Below, piece after piece: positions 33,442 to 43,042 of a DNA stretch of 64,000 nt (position 1 is its first letter; every line of letters begins with the position of its first letter). The stretch spans positions 248,001 to 312,000 of the forward strand of contig NZ_ARYN01000002.1 of assembly GCF_002094855.1 (NCBI RefSeq), given 5' to 3'. The translations under genes and the position numbers were made by a program. The notes under the pieces are model-generated. The model searched no databases. It was not told the DNA's origin and was given only the letters and a program-made list of their open reading frames with translations. The stretch comes from Zunongwangia atlantica 22II14-10F7 (lineage in GTDB: Bacteria > Bacteroidota > Bacteroidia > Flavobacteriales > Flavobacteriaceae).

Positions 33442-33876
33442 TAGATTATTCAGTGAACAGTCTCAGTGGCCAGTATGCAGTCGCATTTTATAGTTTACAG
33501 TAAACATAAAAATAGTTTAGCACTACTATTCCATATCTAAACTCTAATTTCTAGATTCTCATATCTTAAAATGTCACTTCGAGTGTTTTATTTTACAGCG
33601 CAGCGAAAAAATTAAATGTATCGAGAAGTCTTTTTCAGTAATCAGATGACAGTCTCAGTTTGCAGTAATCTAAAATACCCTATGCTTTAAAATCTAAAAC
33701 TCCAACATACCAACAATCCAGAATACTCAAATCCCAACCAATCAAAACTTCACTTCCGCCCCATACCATTTCATAATTTATTCATTTTAAAATACTTATG
33801 ATAAATTTTAAGATTATATTTAGATTTAAAATTATATTATTTCTTAGTAATTTATCAACTTCTAACCAACCAACCC
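33442..33876. other. Gene-free region before the S9 peptidase
   Basis: Besides repeat R2 copy 1, the region contains AT-rich sequence (33731-33876) that should include the peptidase promoter. No clear promoter box was found. Confidence 0.5.
33451..33730. repeat. Long intergenic repeat R2, copy 1
   Basis: An intergenic element of about 280 bases with degenerate CAGT-rich ends, a TTCTAGATTCT region, and a core at 33562-33635 identical or nearly so to the core of copy 2 (35916-35990). The core contains CACTTCGAGTG, GCGCAGCGAAAAAAT and ATCGAGAAGTCTTTTT. It lies upstream of the S9 peptidase gene. No ORF was found. Confidence 0.8.
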
Positions 33877-35796
33877 ATGAAAAAATTCACTACTCTTTTC
33901 CTAGTTTTTCTGTTTGTTATCTCCTGTAAAAAAGATTCTGAAGAAAAGAAAGAAGAATCTTTTAATACCTACTCTATCAATCAATTTTTTAAAAATATTG
34001 ACATTGGTGGCGGTACATTTTCTGAAGATGAATCAAAACTTTTATATACTTCAAATGAGTCAGGAATTTTCAATCTCTATGAAATAACTTTAAGCTCTGG
34101 TGAAAAAGAACAACTTACAGATTCTAAAATAGACAGTTATTTTAGTGAATCTTATGTTCCGGGAACAAATCAAATTATATACTCGGCAGATCAAGGCGGT
34201 AACGAAAATTATAAACTTTATCTTTTAGAAGATGATGGTTCTTCCAGTGTTTTAACTCCAAAAGATAGTGTTGCAAATCAGTTTTTGGGATGGAGTGAGA
34301 ACGATGAATTTATGTACATAAGATCTAATAGAAGAGATCTAAGATTTTTCGATTTATACAAAATGCAAATCGATACCGCTAAACAAACTAAGCTGGAAAT
34401 ACTGTATGAAAATACTGAAGGATTGGATCCCAATGCCATGTCTCAGGATGAAAAATATATTGCATTGGTACAAATGCTTACCAGTGCCAACGGTAAAATG
34501 TACTTATTTAATACTGAAACTGGAGAAACTGAGGATATAAGTGTACACGAGGGTGATGCTTTATACGAACCAGAATTCTTCAGCAAAGACAGTAAATCCC
34601 TATTTTATCTTACCGATGAGAATTCAGATTTTGTATATCTGGCAAAAAGAGATCTGGAAACCGGGGCGGTTGAAAAACTCTACGAAACAAATTGGGATGT
34701 TTGGTATGCTTATGATTCTGAAAACGGAAAGTATCGGGTAATTGGTATTAATGAAGATGCCAAAACAAAAGTAATTATTTTAGATAATGAAACAGGCAAA
34801 GAGGTAAAATTACCCAAGATTGAAGGTGGAAGTATTTCTTCTGTAGAAATTTCGAAAAGTGAAAAACTTATTCGGCTAACAGTAAGTACATCGGCAACGC
34901 CTAGTAATTTATTTGTCTATAATTTTGAAACCGAAGAACTAAAACAACTTACAAATACCTTAAACCCAGAAATCGATAAAGCAGATTTGGTTGAAGGAAA
35001 AGTGGTGAGATATACATCTTTTGACGGCCTGGAGATTCCTGCCATCTACTATCAACCAAAAACAGCTTCTGAAGAAAATAAAGTGCCCGCACTAGTTTGG
35101 GTACACGGTGGCCCGGGCGGTCAATCTAGATTAAGTTATTTTACACTAATACAATATTTAGTGAATCATGGCTATGCAATACTGGCCGTAAATAATAGAG
35201 GAAGCGGCGGCTATGGTAAAGAATTTAATCACTTAGACGATCAAAAACATGGCTCTGAAGATTTGCAGGATTGCATAAAAGGCAAAGATTTTCTTATCGA
35301 TACCGGAGTAATAGATGAAGACAAGATTGGTATTTTAGGTGGGTCTTATGGCGGATTTATGACGATGGCTGCTATGACCTCTGCACCAGACGAATTTAAA
35401 GTAGGTGTAAACCTTTTTGGTGTAACCAACTGGCTTAGAACGCTAAATTCTATCCCTCCTTACTGGGAAGCTTTTAGAACGGCGCTTTACGACGAAATGG
35501 GTGATCCAACAACAAAAGATTCGGTTAGATTATACGAAATCTCGCCTCTTTTTCATGCAGATGAAATTAAAAATCCGGTTATGGTTTTACAAGGTCTAAA
35601 CGACGTTAGAGTAATACCAGAAGAATCTGATGAAATTGTTGCTGAAATTAAGAAAAACGAAGTTCCGGTTGAATATGTTGTTTTTGATGATGAAGGCCAC
35701 GGTTTTATGAAAAAAGAAAACGAAATTGAAGGCTATGGAAAAATTAAAACCTTTTTAGATAAATATTTAATGGAAGTAAAAGAGGTTAAAGACTAG
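33877..35796 (+). CDS. S9-family (prolyl oligopeptidase type) lipoprotein
   Basis: A 639-residue peptidase. Lipoprotein signal (TLFLVFLFVISCKKDSEEKK), then an N-terminal beta-propeller (~residues 40-390; WD-like strands such as LYTSNESGIFNLYEI). The C-terminal alpha/beta-hydrolase domain follows: oxyanion region VWVHGGPGGQSR, catalytic Ser in GILGGSYGGFM, Asp in GLNDVRVIPEE and His in DDEGHGFMKKEN. It cleaves short peptides after proline or similar residues. The gene is flanked by two copies of repeat R2 and transcribed alone. Confidence 0.93.
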   Translation: MKKFTTLFLVFLFVISCKKDSEEKKEESFNTYSINQFFKNIDIGGGTFSEDESKLLYTSNESGIFNLYEITLSSGEKEQLTDSKIDSYFSESYVPGTNQIIYSADQGGNENYKLYLLEDDGSSSVLTPKDSVANQFLGWSENDEFMYIRSNRRDLRFFDLYKMQIDTAKQTKLEILYENTEGLDPNAMSQDEKYIALVQMLTSANGKMYLFNTETGETEDISVHEGDALYEPEFFSKDSKSLFYLTDENSDFVYLAKRDLETGAVEKLYETNWDVWYAYDSENGKYRVIGINEDAKTKVIILDNETGKEVKLPKIEGGSISSVEISKSEKLIRLTVSTSATPSNLFVYNFETEELKQLTNTLNPEIDKADLVEGKVVRYTSFDGLEIPAIYYQPKTASEENKVPALVWVHGGPGGQSRLSYFTLIQYLVNHGYAILAVNNRGSGGYGKEFNHLDDQKHGSEDLQDCIKGKDFLIDTGVIDEDKIGILGGSYGGFMTMAAMTSAPDEFKVGVNLFGVTNWLRTLNSIPPYWEAFRTALYDEMGDPTTKDSVRLYEISPLFHADEIKNPVMVLQGLNDVRVIPEESDEIVAEIKKNEVPVEYVVFDDEGHGFMKKENEIEGYGKIKTFLDKYLMEVKEVKD

Positions 35797-35817
35797 GATT
35801 TATTGGGCAATTGAATT

Positions 35818-36095
35818 GGCAGTTGCAGTTTTCAGTGAACAGTCTCATTTTACAGTAAATATGAAATAGTGTTGCATTATTTATCCATGTCTTAGCTCTA
35901 TTTTCTAGATTCTAATATCTTAAAATGTCACTTCGAGTGTTTTAATTTGTAGCGCAGCGAAAAAATAAAATGTATCGAGAAGTCTTTTTCACTGAGCAAT
36001 TGGCAGTCTCAATCTTCAGTGAGCAGTCTCAGTAGACAATAGACAATAATTTAAAATTCCAACTTACTAACAATCCAAAATTCTAACATACCAAA
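35818..36095. repeat. Long intergenic repeat R2, copy 2
   Basis: The same element as 33451-33730, in the same orientation, after the S9 peptidase. Landmarks are TCAGTGAACAGTCTCA, TTCTAGATTCTAATATC, the core at 35916-35990, and the tail around CAATCCAAAATTCTAACATA. It ends about 30 bases before the MFS gene. Confidence 0.8.
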
Positions 36096-36125
36096 TATGC
36101 ATATCTTTACCCAACAAAAAAATAC

Positions 36126-37292
36126 ATGTTGGTTAAAAGGAGAATTCTCCCGCTTATCGTAATTGCTCAATTTTGCTGTACTTCCCTTTGGTTTGCAGGA
36201 AACGCGGTGATGAATAATCTTATTACCAACTTTCAACTACCAGAAGAAACCTTAGGTTTATTAACCTCTGCGGTGCAATTTGGGTTTATTTTAGGGACGC
36301 TGCTTTTCGCCATTCTTAGCATTGCCGATAGGTTTTCGCCTTCAAAAGTATTTTTTCTTAGTGCTCTTGGCGGTGCACTTTTTAATTTAACGAGTATTTA
36401 CTCCCAAAATACGATAGAAAGTTTACTCCTTTTACGATTTTTCGTCGGCTTTTTTCTAGCCGGTATTTATCCCATAGGCATGAAGATCGCAACAGATTTT
36501 TTTCAAAAGGGATTAGGAAAATCCCTGGGATTTTTAGTCGGTGCGCTGGTTATTGGGACCGCTTTTCCGCATTTACTTAAAAGTTTAACGGCTAATCTTC
36601 CGTGGAAGTCGGTATTAATTGGCACCTCGATTTTGACCGTTTTAGGCGGACTTTTAATTCAGTTTTTTGTACCTGACGGTCCGTTTAGAAGTGCCAGTAA
36701 ATCCATAGATCTAAAATCATTTTTAAAGGTTTTCAGGAATAAAAATTTTAGAAGTTCAGCTTTTGGCTACTTTGGGCATATGTGGGAATTATACAGCTTT
36801 TGGGCTTTTGTTCCCGTCATGCTAGAATTATATGCTGAAATTCATCAAACCAGCTTCAGATTTTCGCTGTGGTCATTTTTGATTATTGGAGTTGGCGGAT
36901 TGGCTTGCGTATTGGGCGGATTTATTGCTGAAAAAAAAGGAACTAAAAAAACGGCAATTTCAGCATTAGCCCTTTCAGGAATTTGCTGCCTTGTTTCTCC
37001 CCTTTTCTTCAGTATAAATTCCGTAGAAATTTTCATCGCTTTTCTTTTATTTTGGGGAATTATGGTGGTTGCAGATTCACCATTATTCTCTACTCTGGTG
37101 GCGCAAAATGCAGATCCAGAAGTAAAAGGAACGGCACTAACCATCGTAAATTGTCTTGGCTACTCTATAACGATCTTTAGCATTTTATTGCTGAATTTTC
37201 TTGCTGAAACAACAAATAGCACCGCTATTTTTATGATTCTGGCTATCGGTCCTATTTTAGGATTAATAGCACTGAGGAAGAAATTTGATTGA
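36126..37292 (+). CDS. MFS transporter (CynX/NimT-like)
   Basis: A 388-residue integral membrane protein with about twelve hydrophobic segments. The helix order and short loops fit the major facilitator family. The segments SVQFGFILGTLLF and FFVGFFLAGIYPIGMKIATD are in the positions of the motif A/helix 4 region. A second-half repeat includes the FIAEKKGTKKTAI loop. It resembles the small NimT/CynX-type importers. The substrate is not predictable. It starts at ATG 36126 just after repeat R2 copy 2. Confidence 0.87.
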   Translation: MLVKRRILPLIVIAQFCCTSLWFAGNAVMNNLITNFQLPEETLGLLTSAVQFGFILGTLLFAILSIADRFSPSKVFFLSALGGALFNLTSIYSQNTIESLLLLRFFVGFFLAGIYPIGMKIATDFFQKGLGKSLGFLVGALVIGTAFPHLLKSLTANLPWKSVLIGTSILTVLGGLLIQFFVPDGPFRSASKSIDLKSFLKVFRNKNFRSSAFGYFGHMWELYSFWAFVPVMLELYAEIHQTSFRFSLWSFLIIGVGGLACVLGGFIAEKKGTKKTAISALALSGICCLVSPLFFSINSVEIFIAFLLFWGIMVVADSPLFSTLVAQNADPEVKGTALTIVNCLGYSITIFSILLLNFLAETTNSTAIFMILAIGPILGLIALRKKFD

Positions 37293-37348
37293 AGCAGGAT
37301 TTTGCTGAAAAAATGTACTAACTTTCCTTCCTAAAAGGAGCTACAACT

Positions 37349-38005
37349 ATGGATTTTGATAAAATTTTTCACTTTTTAATCGATCTTCAAATCAATAATA
37401 ATAGAAATTGGTTTAATGACAATAAATCAAGATATGAAGAAGCTAAGGACGAGTTTCTGCAATTTTTGGGAGACTTTTTACCACAGTTAAAAGCGCTAGA
37501 TCCACAAATAAATGTAGACGATCCTAAAAAATGCATGTTCAGAATTTACCGAGATGTTCGATTTTCTAAAAATAAAGCGCCTTACAAAACTAATTTTGGA
37601 GCTTTTTTCGCAAAAGATGGTCGTAAAAGTGGGCACGCAGGCTATTATATGCATATTGAACCCGATCATTGTTTTATTGGCGGCGGAATTTACAAACCTG
37701 ATTCCCAAAATTTAAAAGCGATTCGACAGCATATTTATGATTATTCTGAAGATTTTAAAAATATCATTGAAAACAACCAATTTCAATCTTATTTCCCTGA
37801 AATTCATGGCGAAAAATTAAAAAGAGCTCCAAAGGATTTTCCGAAGGAATTTAAAGATGTCGAATTGCTAAAGCATAAAAGCTATGCTATGATCCATCCT
37901 GTTTCGAACGAATTTTGGGCGCAAAAAGACCTTGAAAAACAATTGCTGAAAATCTATAAAATTCAGCTTCCTTTTAATCATTTTCTAAACGAGGCGGTAG
38001 ATTAA
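37349..38005 (+). CDS. DUF2461 (TIGR02453) family protein
   Basis: A 218-residue cytoplasmic protein of the DUF2461 family. Signatures are the N-terminal FLIDLQINNNRNWFNDNKSR, the central KCMFRIYRDVRFSKNKAPYK with the conserved TNFGAFF, and GYYMHIEPDHCFIGGG. Function is unknown in the family. Length is normal. It precedes the serine-hydrolase gene by 22 bases on the same strand, but the two are probably not functionally linked. Confidence 0.92.
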   Translation: MDFDKIFHFLIDLQINNNRNWFNDNKSRYEEAKDEFLQFLGDFLPQLKALDPQINVDDPKKCMFRIYRDVRFSKNKAPYKTNFGAFFAKDGRKSGHAGYYMHIEPDHCFIGGGIYKPDSQNLKAIRQHIYDYSEDFKNIIENNQFQSYFPEIHGEKLKRAPKDFPKEFKDVELLKHKSYAMIHPVSNEFWAQKDLEKQLLKIYKIQLPFNHFLNEAVD

Positions 38006-38027
38006 GCTAATTTAAAATTCAATTTAG

Positions 38028-39446
38028 ATGCGAGTTAGGTTTTTGCTTTTTGGTCTTTTTAGTTTTTTTTCTAATCTGGTATTTAGTCAACAGATCATTT
38101 CAGATTCCGTCGAAAATGAAATTTTAAGACGTACTGAACTTGAGATTAATCCGAGTATTTCAATAGGTATATTGTTGCCTTCAGGAGAAACGAAGTTTTA
38201 TAATTATGGGCAAATCGATACTTCAGGAGAGACAGCTACTAACTTAAGCTTGTACGAAATTGGTTCAGTAACAAAAACCTTTACCGCCTGGCTTGCTGAA
38301 ATTTATTTAGAAGACCAGCTTGATAAGTCGATCGCAGATTTTTTTCCAGAAATCGAAAATGAATATTTAATGCTTGTAAAAGTAAATGAGCTAAGAAATC
38401 ACAAATCTGGTTTGCCTAGATTGTCTAATCAATTTTCACCTAAAGACTGGTCTGATCCTTTTAATGGCTACAGCAATACACTTTTAGAAACCGAACTACA
38501 TAATTTAAAAATCGATACAAGTAAAACCTGGAGCTACTCTAACTTTGGTTTTGGTGTTTTGGGAAGAATTATAGAAAAGAAAACTGTAAGTGATTTTCCA
38601 GATCTCTTTGGTGAATTATTTCAGGATAGCGAAATGTATCATAGTCACTTAGAACATGCTACTGTAAATAAAAAACTCCTGGTGCAGCCCACAAATATTG
38701 GCACCAAAAATAAAAACTGGAAATTTACAGGACCTAGCCGGTATGCTGGTGGTTTGATAAGTTGTACGCAAGATCTTGTTAGCTATTTAAAATTTCAGAA
38801 AGAAAATAACGATCAGTTTCAAGCACCAAAAATTGAAAATCTGCATGTGACCGGAATCGACGATCTAGGTGTAAACAACCTGTTTTACAAGAATGGATGG
38901 TTTGTTTTAAAACCAGAAAATTCTACAGAAATTTTATTGCATAATGGTGGCACAGGTGGCTATACTTCATTTGTTGCATATAACAAGAATACGAAAACTG
39001 GTGTGGTGGCGCTTTCTAATTCGGTTAGTCTGGTTGATGATATTGGTTTAAAGATCATTTATCCTGAATTTAAATTAAATCACCCCAATCGCACCATCGC
39101 TTACGACCTTGCCGATGCTATAGAAAGAAAAGAAACTAATGATCTGGTTGGACAATATTATAAGCTTAAGAATGAGAAAAATCCAAGCAACATATTAGAT
39201 ATTTATTGGTTAGAGCGGCTTAACTTCGGAAATAAAAACTGGAAAATAAGCGCGCAATTAAGCGAGATCATGACTCGAGAATTACCCGAAGACTGGGAAG
39301 TTTGGGACATTAAAGGCCAAAATCTAGAAAAATTAAAAGAATATAAAAAAGCCGAAATAGCTTATCAAAAAGCTTACGAACTTAATCCTGAAAAAGGAAC
39401 TTTGCTGGAAAATATAGAGCGATGCAGAAAATTGCGTCAGAATTAA
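38028..39446 (+). CDS. Secreted beta-lactamase-fold serine hydrolase with TPR
   Basis: A 472-residue protein. Signal peptide (LLFGLFSFFSNLVFSQQ), then a beta-lactamase/DD-peptidase fold: the SxxK nucleophile in EIGSVTKTFTAW, the YSN triad in TWSYSNFGFGVLG, and a probable third motif LHNGGTGGYTSF. A C-terminal TPR-like helical unit (PEDWEVWDIKGQNLEKLKEY, KKAEIAYQKAYELNPEKG) follows. Such family members are often penicillin-binding-protein-like hydrolases, not true antibiotic-inactivating enzymes. It is transcribed from a short distance after the DUF2461 gene. Confidence 0.88.
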   Translation: MRVRFLLFGLFSFFSNLVFSQQIISDSVENEILRRTELEINPSISIGILLPSGETKFYNYGQIDTSGETATNLSLYEIGSVTKTFTAWLAEIYLEDQLDKSIADFFPEIENEYLMLVKVNELRNHKSGLPRLSNQFSPKDWSDPFNGYSNTLLETELHNLKIDTSKTWSYSNFGFGVLGRIIEKKTVSDFPDLFGELFQDSEMYHSHLEHATVNKKLLVQPTNIGTKNKNWKFTGPSRYAGGLISCTQDLVSYLKFQKENNDQFQAPKIENLHVTGIDDLGVNNLFYKNGWFVLKPENSTEILLHNGGTGGYTSFVAYNKNTKTGVVALSNSVSLVDDIGLKIIYPEFKLNHPNRTIAYDLADAIERKETNDLVGQYYKLKNEKNPSNILDIYWLERLNFGNKNWKISAQLSEIMTRELPEDWEVWDIKGQNLEKLKEYKKAEIAYQKAYELNPEKGTLLENIERCRKLRQN

Positions 39447-39671
39447 TCCTTTTGGCCAATTGGGAAAACTCAAATCACAATGCTATTTCGCATAAAGTTT
39501 TTTCTGTTTATTCTGTATAGCATCTGAAATTCAATAAAATCTGACTCACTATTTTTAACAGAAAAATATATATTTTCAATCTAAAATTCTACTTTTTAGA
39601 CCTAAGATTGTTTAATTTAGTAAAACCTAAGCTACTGGACACCTTGGGTTTTAACCTCGATTGATCTTTCG

Positions 39672-40157
39672 ATGACTTTGAAATATATCACTTTTAGTAT
39701 ATCTATTTGTTTCATTTCCTGGATCGTTGGAATGATCGTAAATGCGGCGCTCAGAAAAACGGAATTCTACGGAAAACTATCTAATATTAGCCTGGTAAAA
39801 AGTAGAAAACTGAATAAATTTATTGGTTTGGGTGCTTTTAAATGGATCGTAAAAAACACATTCTTCAAATTTTTTAATCCCAAGCTGCAGTTACAATCTA
39901 AAGCCACCACTAAAGAATTGATCGAATTAAGACAGGAAATGACTATTGCCGAAATTAGTCATTTTATCGGCTTTTTATTTGTGATGATCTTTGCCATAAT
40001 TAAAGTAATTAGAGCGGAATTTTTGTTTTCGCTTTGGATCATTTTGGTCAATATTTTAATGAATTTATATCCCTCACTGTTACAACAGGAAAATAAAGGC
40101 AGAATCGACCGATTTTTAAAGGTACTTTCTAAAAAAGAGGCTAAAAGAATCGCATGA
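39672..40157 (+). CDS. Membrane protein (161 aa), unknown
   Basis: Three hydrophobic segments (residues ~5-26, 48-62 weak, and 95-135 as a pair) mark an inner-membrane protein. I do not recognise it. The centre holds LRQEMTIAEISHFIGFLFVM and a final RFLKVLSKKEAKRIA helix. It stands between the serine hydrolase and the broken GLPGLI gene. A 225-base spacer upstream (39447-39671) shows no other feature. Confidence 0.55.
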   Translation: MTLKYITFSISICFISWIVGMIVNAALRKTEFYGKLSNISLVKSRKLNKFIGLGAFKWIVKNTFFKFFNPKLQLQSKATTKELIELRQEMTIAEISHFIGFLFVMIFAIIKVIRAEFLFSLWIILVNILMNLYPSLLQQENKGRIDRFLKVLSKKEAKRIA

Positions 40158-40199
40158 TCTATCAATTAACAATGAAATAATTAATCATCACGATTTTAT

Positions 40200-40948
40200 A
40201 TGAATAAAAGCTTCTTTTTAATCTTATGCGCCTCATTTTTAGCGACTCCGCTCTTTGGACAGGAACTGAAAGCGACGTATTCCGCAGAATTAATTACTGA
40301 TTTATTTTCGCCAGATTCGGTTCCAAATCCTAACTACGAAATTATGTTAGACCAGATGAATTTTCAGAATAAAAAGGCGGCGGCCGAAATTAAATTCATC
40401 GTAATTTCAGATAACAAAAAGTATCAGGTTACGGCAGAATGGCCAGAATATCTTCAGTTTTTTGAAACAGCCTACAATCTTGCTCAAACCAGCATCATAA
40501 ACAGCAAATTTATCGCCAGCGACATTCAGCAGAAAAAATCGTATTAAATTCCCAGGGTTTTGGAGTTTACCAGGCAGGTCGCAGCAGATAATGTAAAGTG
40601 GCGTATTACAGAAACTTCGAAAAAATAAATGGATATACCGCAATTTTGGCGCTGCCAGAAATCCTTAACGAAAACGAAGAATATCAAAAATTTATTCCTG
40701 AAGAATGCTGGTTTATTCCTGAAATTGATTTTGTTGGTGGCCCAACTGCTTACGCCACACTTCCCGGTTTGATCGCCGAATATAAAACCGATAGTTTTAT
40801 CCTGAAATTAGAAAAAATAGAATTCGGGGATTTTGATTTTAAAAAATTTGATCCTGAAAAACTGGCGATAAAACATCATCTGAAATTCGTTGAATTTTAC
40901 AAAGAATGGAATAAAACTCACAAGCCTGGCGGCGGACTAAAAAATTAA
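40200..40948 (+). pseudogene. GLPGLI-family protein with at least three frameshifts
   Basis: A signal peptide (LILCASFLATPLFGQ) and the N-terminal domain are open from ATG 40200 to TAA 40545-40547, after which the homologous continuation is in other frames. First frameshift: the poly-A run near 40532-40538, after which LNSQGFGVYQAG reads on. Second: near 40575-40590, after which VAADNVKWRITETSK reads. Third: the poly-A run near 40620, after which KINGYTAILALPEIL leads to the family core (EIDFVGGPTAYATLPGLIAE, ending 40948). GLPGLI proteins are secreted Bacteroidota proteins of unknown role. It may be a decaying pseudogene or reflect sequencing errors in homopolymers. Confidence 0.7.
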
Positions 40949-41020
40949 ATCTGAAAAATAATTCTTATTGATTACTACTGAAATTAGTTAATTTGGCATC
41001 AAGTTTTAGACTTCCAAAAA

Positions 41021-42205
41021 ATGAATCGAATTTGCTTAAAATCGATAATTACAGTACTAATTTTTTCATCGTTCTGGGCTAGTTGCACGACTGATGTCGC
41101 AATTACCGGAAAGATAAAAAATGCACCTTCAAATTATAAGCTTTATTTGATTCGGCCAGAACAGTTAAATGAGGTTGCAGCCTCATTTTTTGGAAATGTT
41201 ATCGATTCGGCCACTATTGCTGAAGATGGTTCTTTTAGCTTTCAGCAATTTTCAGGGAATTCGGCTTCAGGATTATTTGAAATTGTACTTCAGGCTTCCG
41301 GCAAAGCGCCAAATTATTTAATTTCTGAAGATCCAAAAACTTCCAATTATATGCCGGTGATCTTTCAGCAAAAATCCATAAAAATAGCGGCGAATTTCGA
41401 CGAATTTCAACAAAGTTTTTCCATCGAAAATCCTTCCGAAGAAAATAAAGCCTTGCTTCAACTTAGAGATATAAAAAACAATGCTTATAAAAAATATCTG
41501 GCCAATAAAACCTGGCAGATAGAAGATGGCAGCCAGTTGCTCGAGAAAGAGGAAGCGATCTTAAATTATCAAAAATCATTGATGAATTTCGCTGATAACA
41601 GCGAACATTTTTTGCCCGCAATGCAGGCTTTACGTTGGGTAAGCCCAGAAAGTGATTTTGAACGTATTCCTGAATTTTTAGTGCGACAATGCCAAAAATG
41701 GCAAGAAAAAAATATTACTAATTCCTGGTTAAATGAGCTTTGTGAAATGGGCTCCCGCAAAAATTTACCAGTCTTAATTGGCGATACATTTCCTGAAGCA
41801 ATGCTGCCATCGATCACTAAAGACAGTCTTTCGATCATCAAAAATTTAGGTTCAAAATTAACGATTATCGACCTGTGGGCATCCTGGTGTGTTCCCTGCC
41901 GAAAAGAAAATCGCAAAGTCCTGGTTCCGCTATACGAAGAATATAAAAGCAAAGGTTTAGGAATAATCGCTTATGCTTTAGAAAGCAACGAAAAAGCCTG
42001 GAAGATGGCGGCCGAAAGCGATGGCGCCGATGCCTGGATTCAACTTTCAGAATTACAGGGTGACGATACAGATTTCCTGAAAAAAATAAGAATCAGGACA
42101 ATCCCTGCAAATTTTATTTTAGATAAAAACGGGATCGTTATTGCTAAGAATATTCATGGAGAAGCGCTTATCGATCTGGTAAAAAGTGAAATTGAAAAGG
42201 AATGA
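41021..42205 (+). CDS. DUF4369-thioredoxin (TlpA-like) lipoprotein
   Basis: A 394-residue protein. Lipoprotein signal (IITVLIFSSFWASCTTD), an N-terminal DUF4369 domain (residues ~25-120, ITGKIKNAPSNYKLYLIRPE) and a linker. The C-terminal thioredoxin/AhpC-TSA-like fold has the active-site motif WCVPC (TIIDLWASWCVPCRKENRKV) and the conserved cis-Pro region RIRTIPANFILDKNG. Family members are envelope-anchored thiol-disulphide oxidoreductases. It is followed by copy 2 of repeat R1. Confidence 0.9.
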   Translation: MNRICLKSIITVLIFSSFWASCTTDVAITGKIKNAPSNYKLYLIRPEQLNEVAASFFGNVIDSATIAEDGSFSFQQFSGNSASGLFEIVLQASGKAPNYLISEDPKTSNYMPVIFQQKSIKIAANFDEFQQSFSIENPSEENKALLQLRDIKNNAYKKYLANKTWQIEDGSQLLEKEEAILNYQKSLMNFADNSEHFLPAMQALRWVSPESDFERIPEFLVRQCQKWQEKNITNSWLNELCEMGSRKNLPVLIGDTFPEAMLPSITKDSLSIIKNLGSKLTIIDLWASWCVPCRKENRKVLVPLYEEYKSKGLGIIAYALESNEKAWKMAAESDGADAWIQLSELQGDDTDFLKKIRIRTIPANFILDKNGIVIAKNIHGEALIDLVKSEIEKE

Positions 42206-42240
42206 TTTTTAATCATAAAAATCTAGACACGATTGTTTAG

Positions 42241-42345
42241 TAAACTACCTTGGGTAAGCCCATAAGGCATTCGTTAAAAATAATTTCTTAATTTCGAGGC
42301 AAGCCTCGGGGGATTATACCCTTTAGCGGTGCCAATAAATTTTAT
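42241..42345 (+). repeat. Dispersed intergenic repeat R1, copy 2
   Basis: It aligns over ~100 bases with 6335-6438, starting TAAACTACCTTGGG. It has the hairpin CGAGGCAAGCCTCG (same stem and loop as copy 1) and the tail AGCGGTGCCAATAAATTT. It lies between two plus-strand genes, upstream of the 42386 gene, in a 180-base gap. Confidence 0.8.
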
Positions 42346-42385
42346 ACTTTTCTAAAAATCATCCATCTTAGTTAGATCAATCAAA

Positions 42386-42967
42386 ATGAAAGCATCTAAA
42401 AAACCTTATCTAAAAGGAAAAACCATTTTTATTATTTCCCTAATCGTTATTGCCGTGACCGCTGTAACCGTTTGGCTTACGGGAATTAATTATAATCGTG
42501 CACTAACCAGCAATTTTTATATTTCACTTTCGATAATTGGTACGCTGCTATTCGCATTTATGACTTATGGTTTATACAAAGGCTTGGGATTACAAGATGA
42601 TTTTCCTAATTATAGAAATTATACCAAAGGTTCGCTTTTCAACTATCAGGCCCCGGGAGGCTTCGATTCTACAGACACTGATGTGGGAGATGGCTTAAGC
42701 GGACTAATAGTTTCTATACTGCTTTGGATCGTGATGAGCATTTTAATTCTTGTTGCTATGCTCTTGCTAGAAGCGATTTTTTGGTTTTCGCTATTTATCA
42801 TTATCATGATGCTCTACTGGGTTTTCTTTAGAGCCTTGCGGCAGGTTTTTAAACATGCCAATTCAACTTCAGGTAACTTTACCAAAGCAGTAGCTTACTC
42901 ATTATCCTACACTTTTCTTTACCTGGGTTGGATCTTCGGAATTGTATTTCTTACTGAAATTATATAA
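42386..42967 (+). CDS. Membrane protein (193 aa), four helices
   Basis: An N-terminal basic residue patch is followed by four hydrophobic segments (IFIISLIVIAVTAVTVWL, IIGTLLFAFMTYGLYKGL, GLIVSILLWIVMSILILVAM with LLLEAIFWFSLFIIIMMLYW, and AYSLSYTFLYLGWIFGIVFL). A Gly/Asp-rich loop containing GFDSTDTDVGDGLS lies in the middle. I cannot assign a family. It lies right after repeat R1 copy 2 and appears to be a single transcript unit. Confidence 0.6.
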   Translation: MKASKKPYLKGKTIFIISLIVIAVTAVTVWLTGINYNRALTSNFYISLSIIGTLLFAFMTYGLYKGLGLQDDFPNYRNYTKGSLFNYQAPGGFDSTDTDVGDGLSGLIVSILLWIVMSILILVAMLLLEAIFWFSLFIIIMMLYWVFFRALRQVFKHANSTSGNFTKAVAYSLSYTFLYLGWIFGIVFLTEII

Positions 42968-43042
42968 ATCCTGACTTGATTTTTTACTGAATTAAAGAAA
43001 CAGGAAATCCAGAATTTTAGAAATAGACTAATTCAAGAGAAA

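Noticed and set aside
38028-39446. Calling the serine hydrolase a beta-lactamase resistance enzyme
   Set aside because: The motifs fit the broader beta-lactamase-fold family (class C-like/DD-peptidase-like), and secreted members of this kind in Bacteroidota are mostly of unknown substrate.
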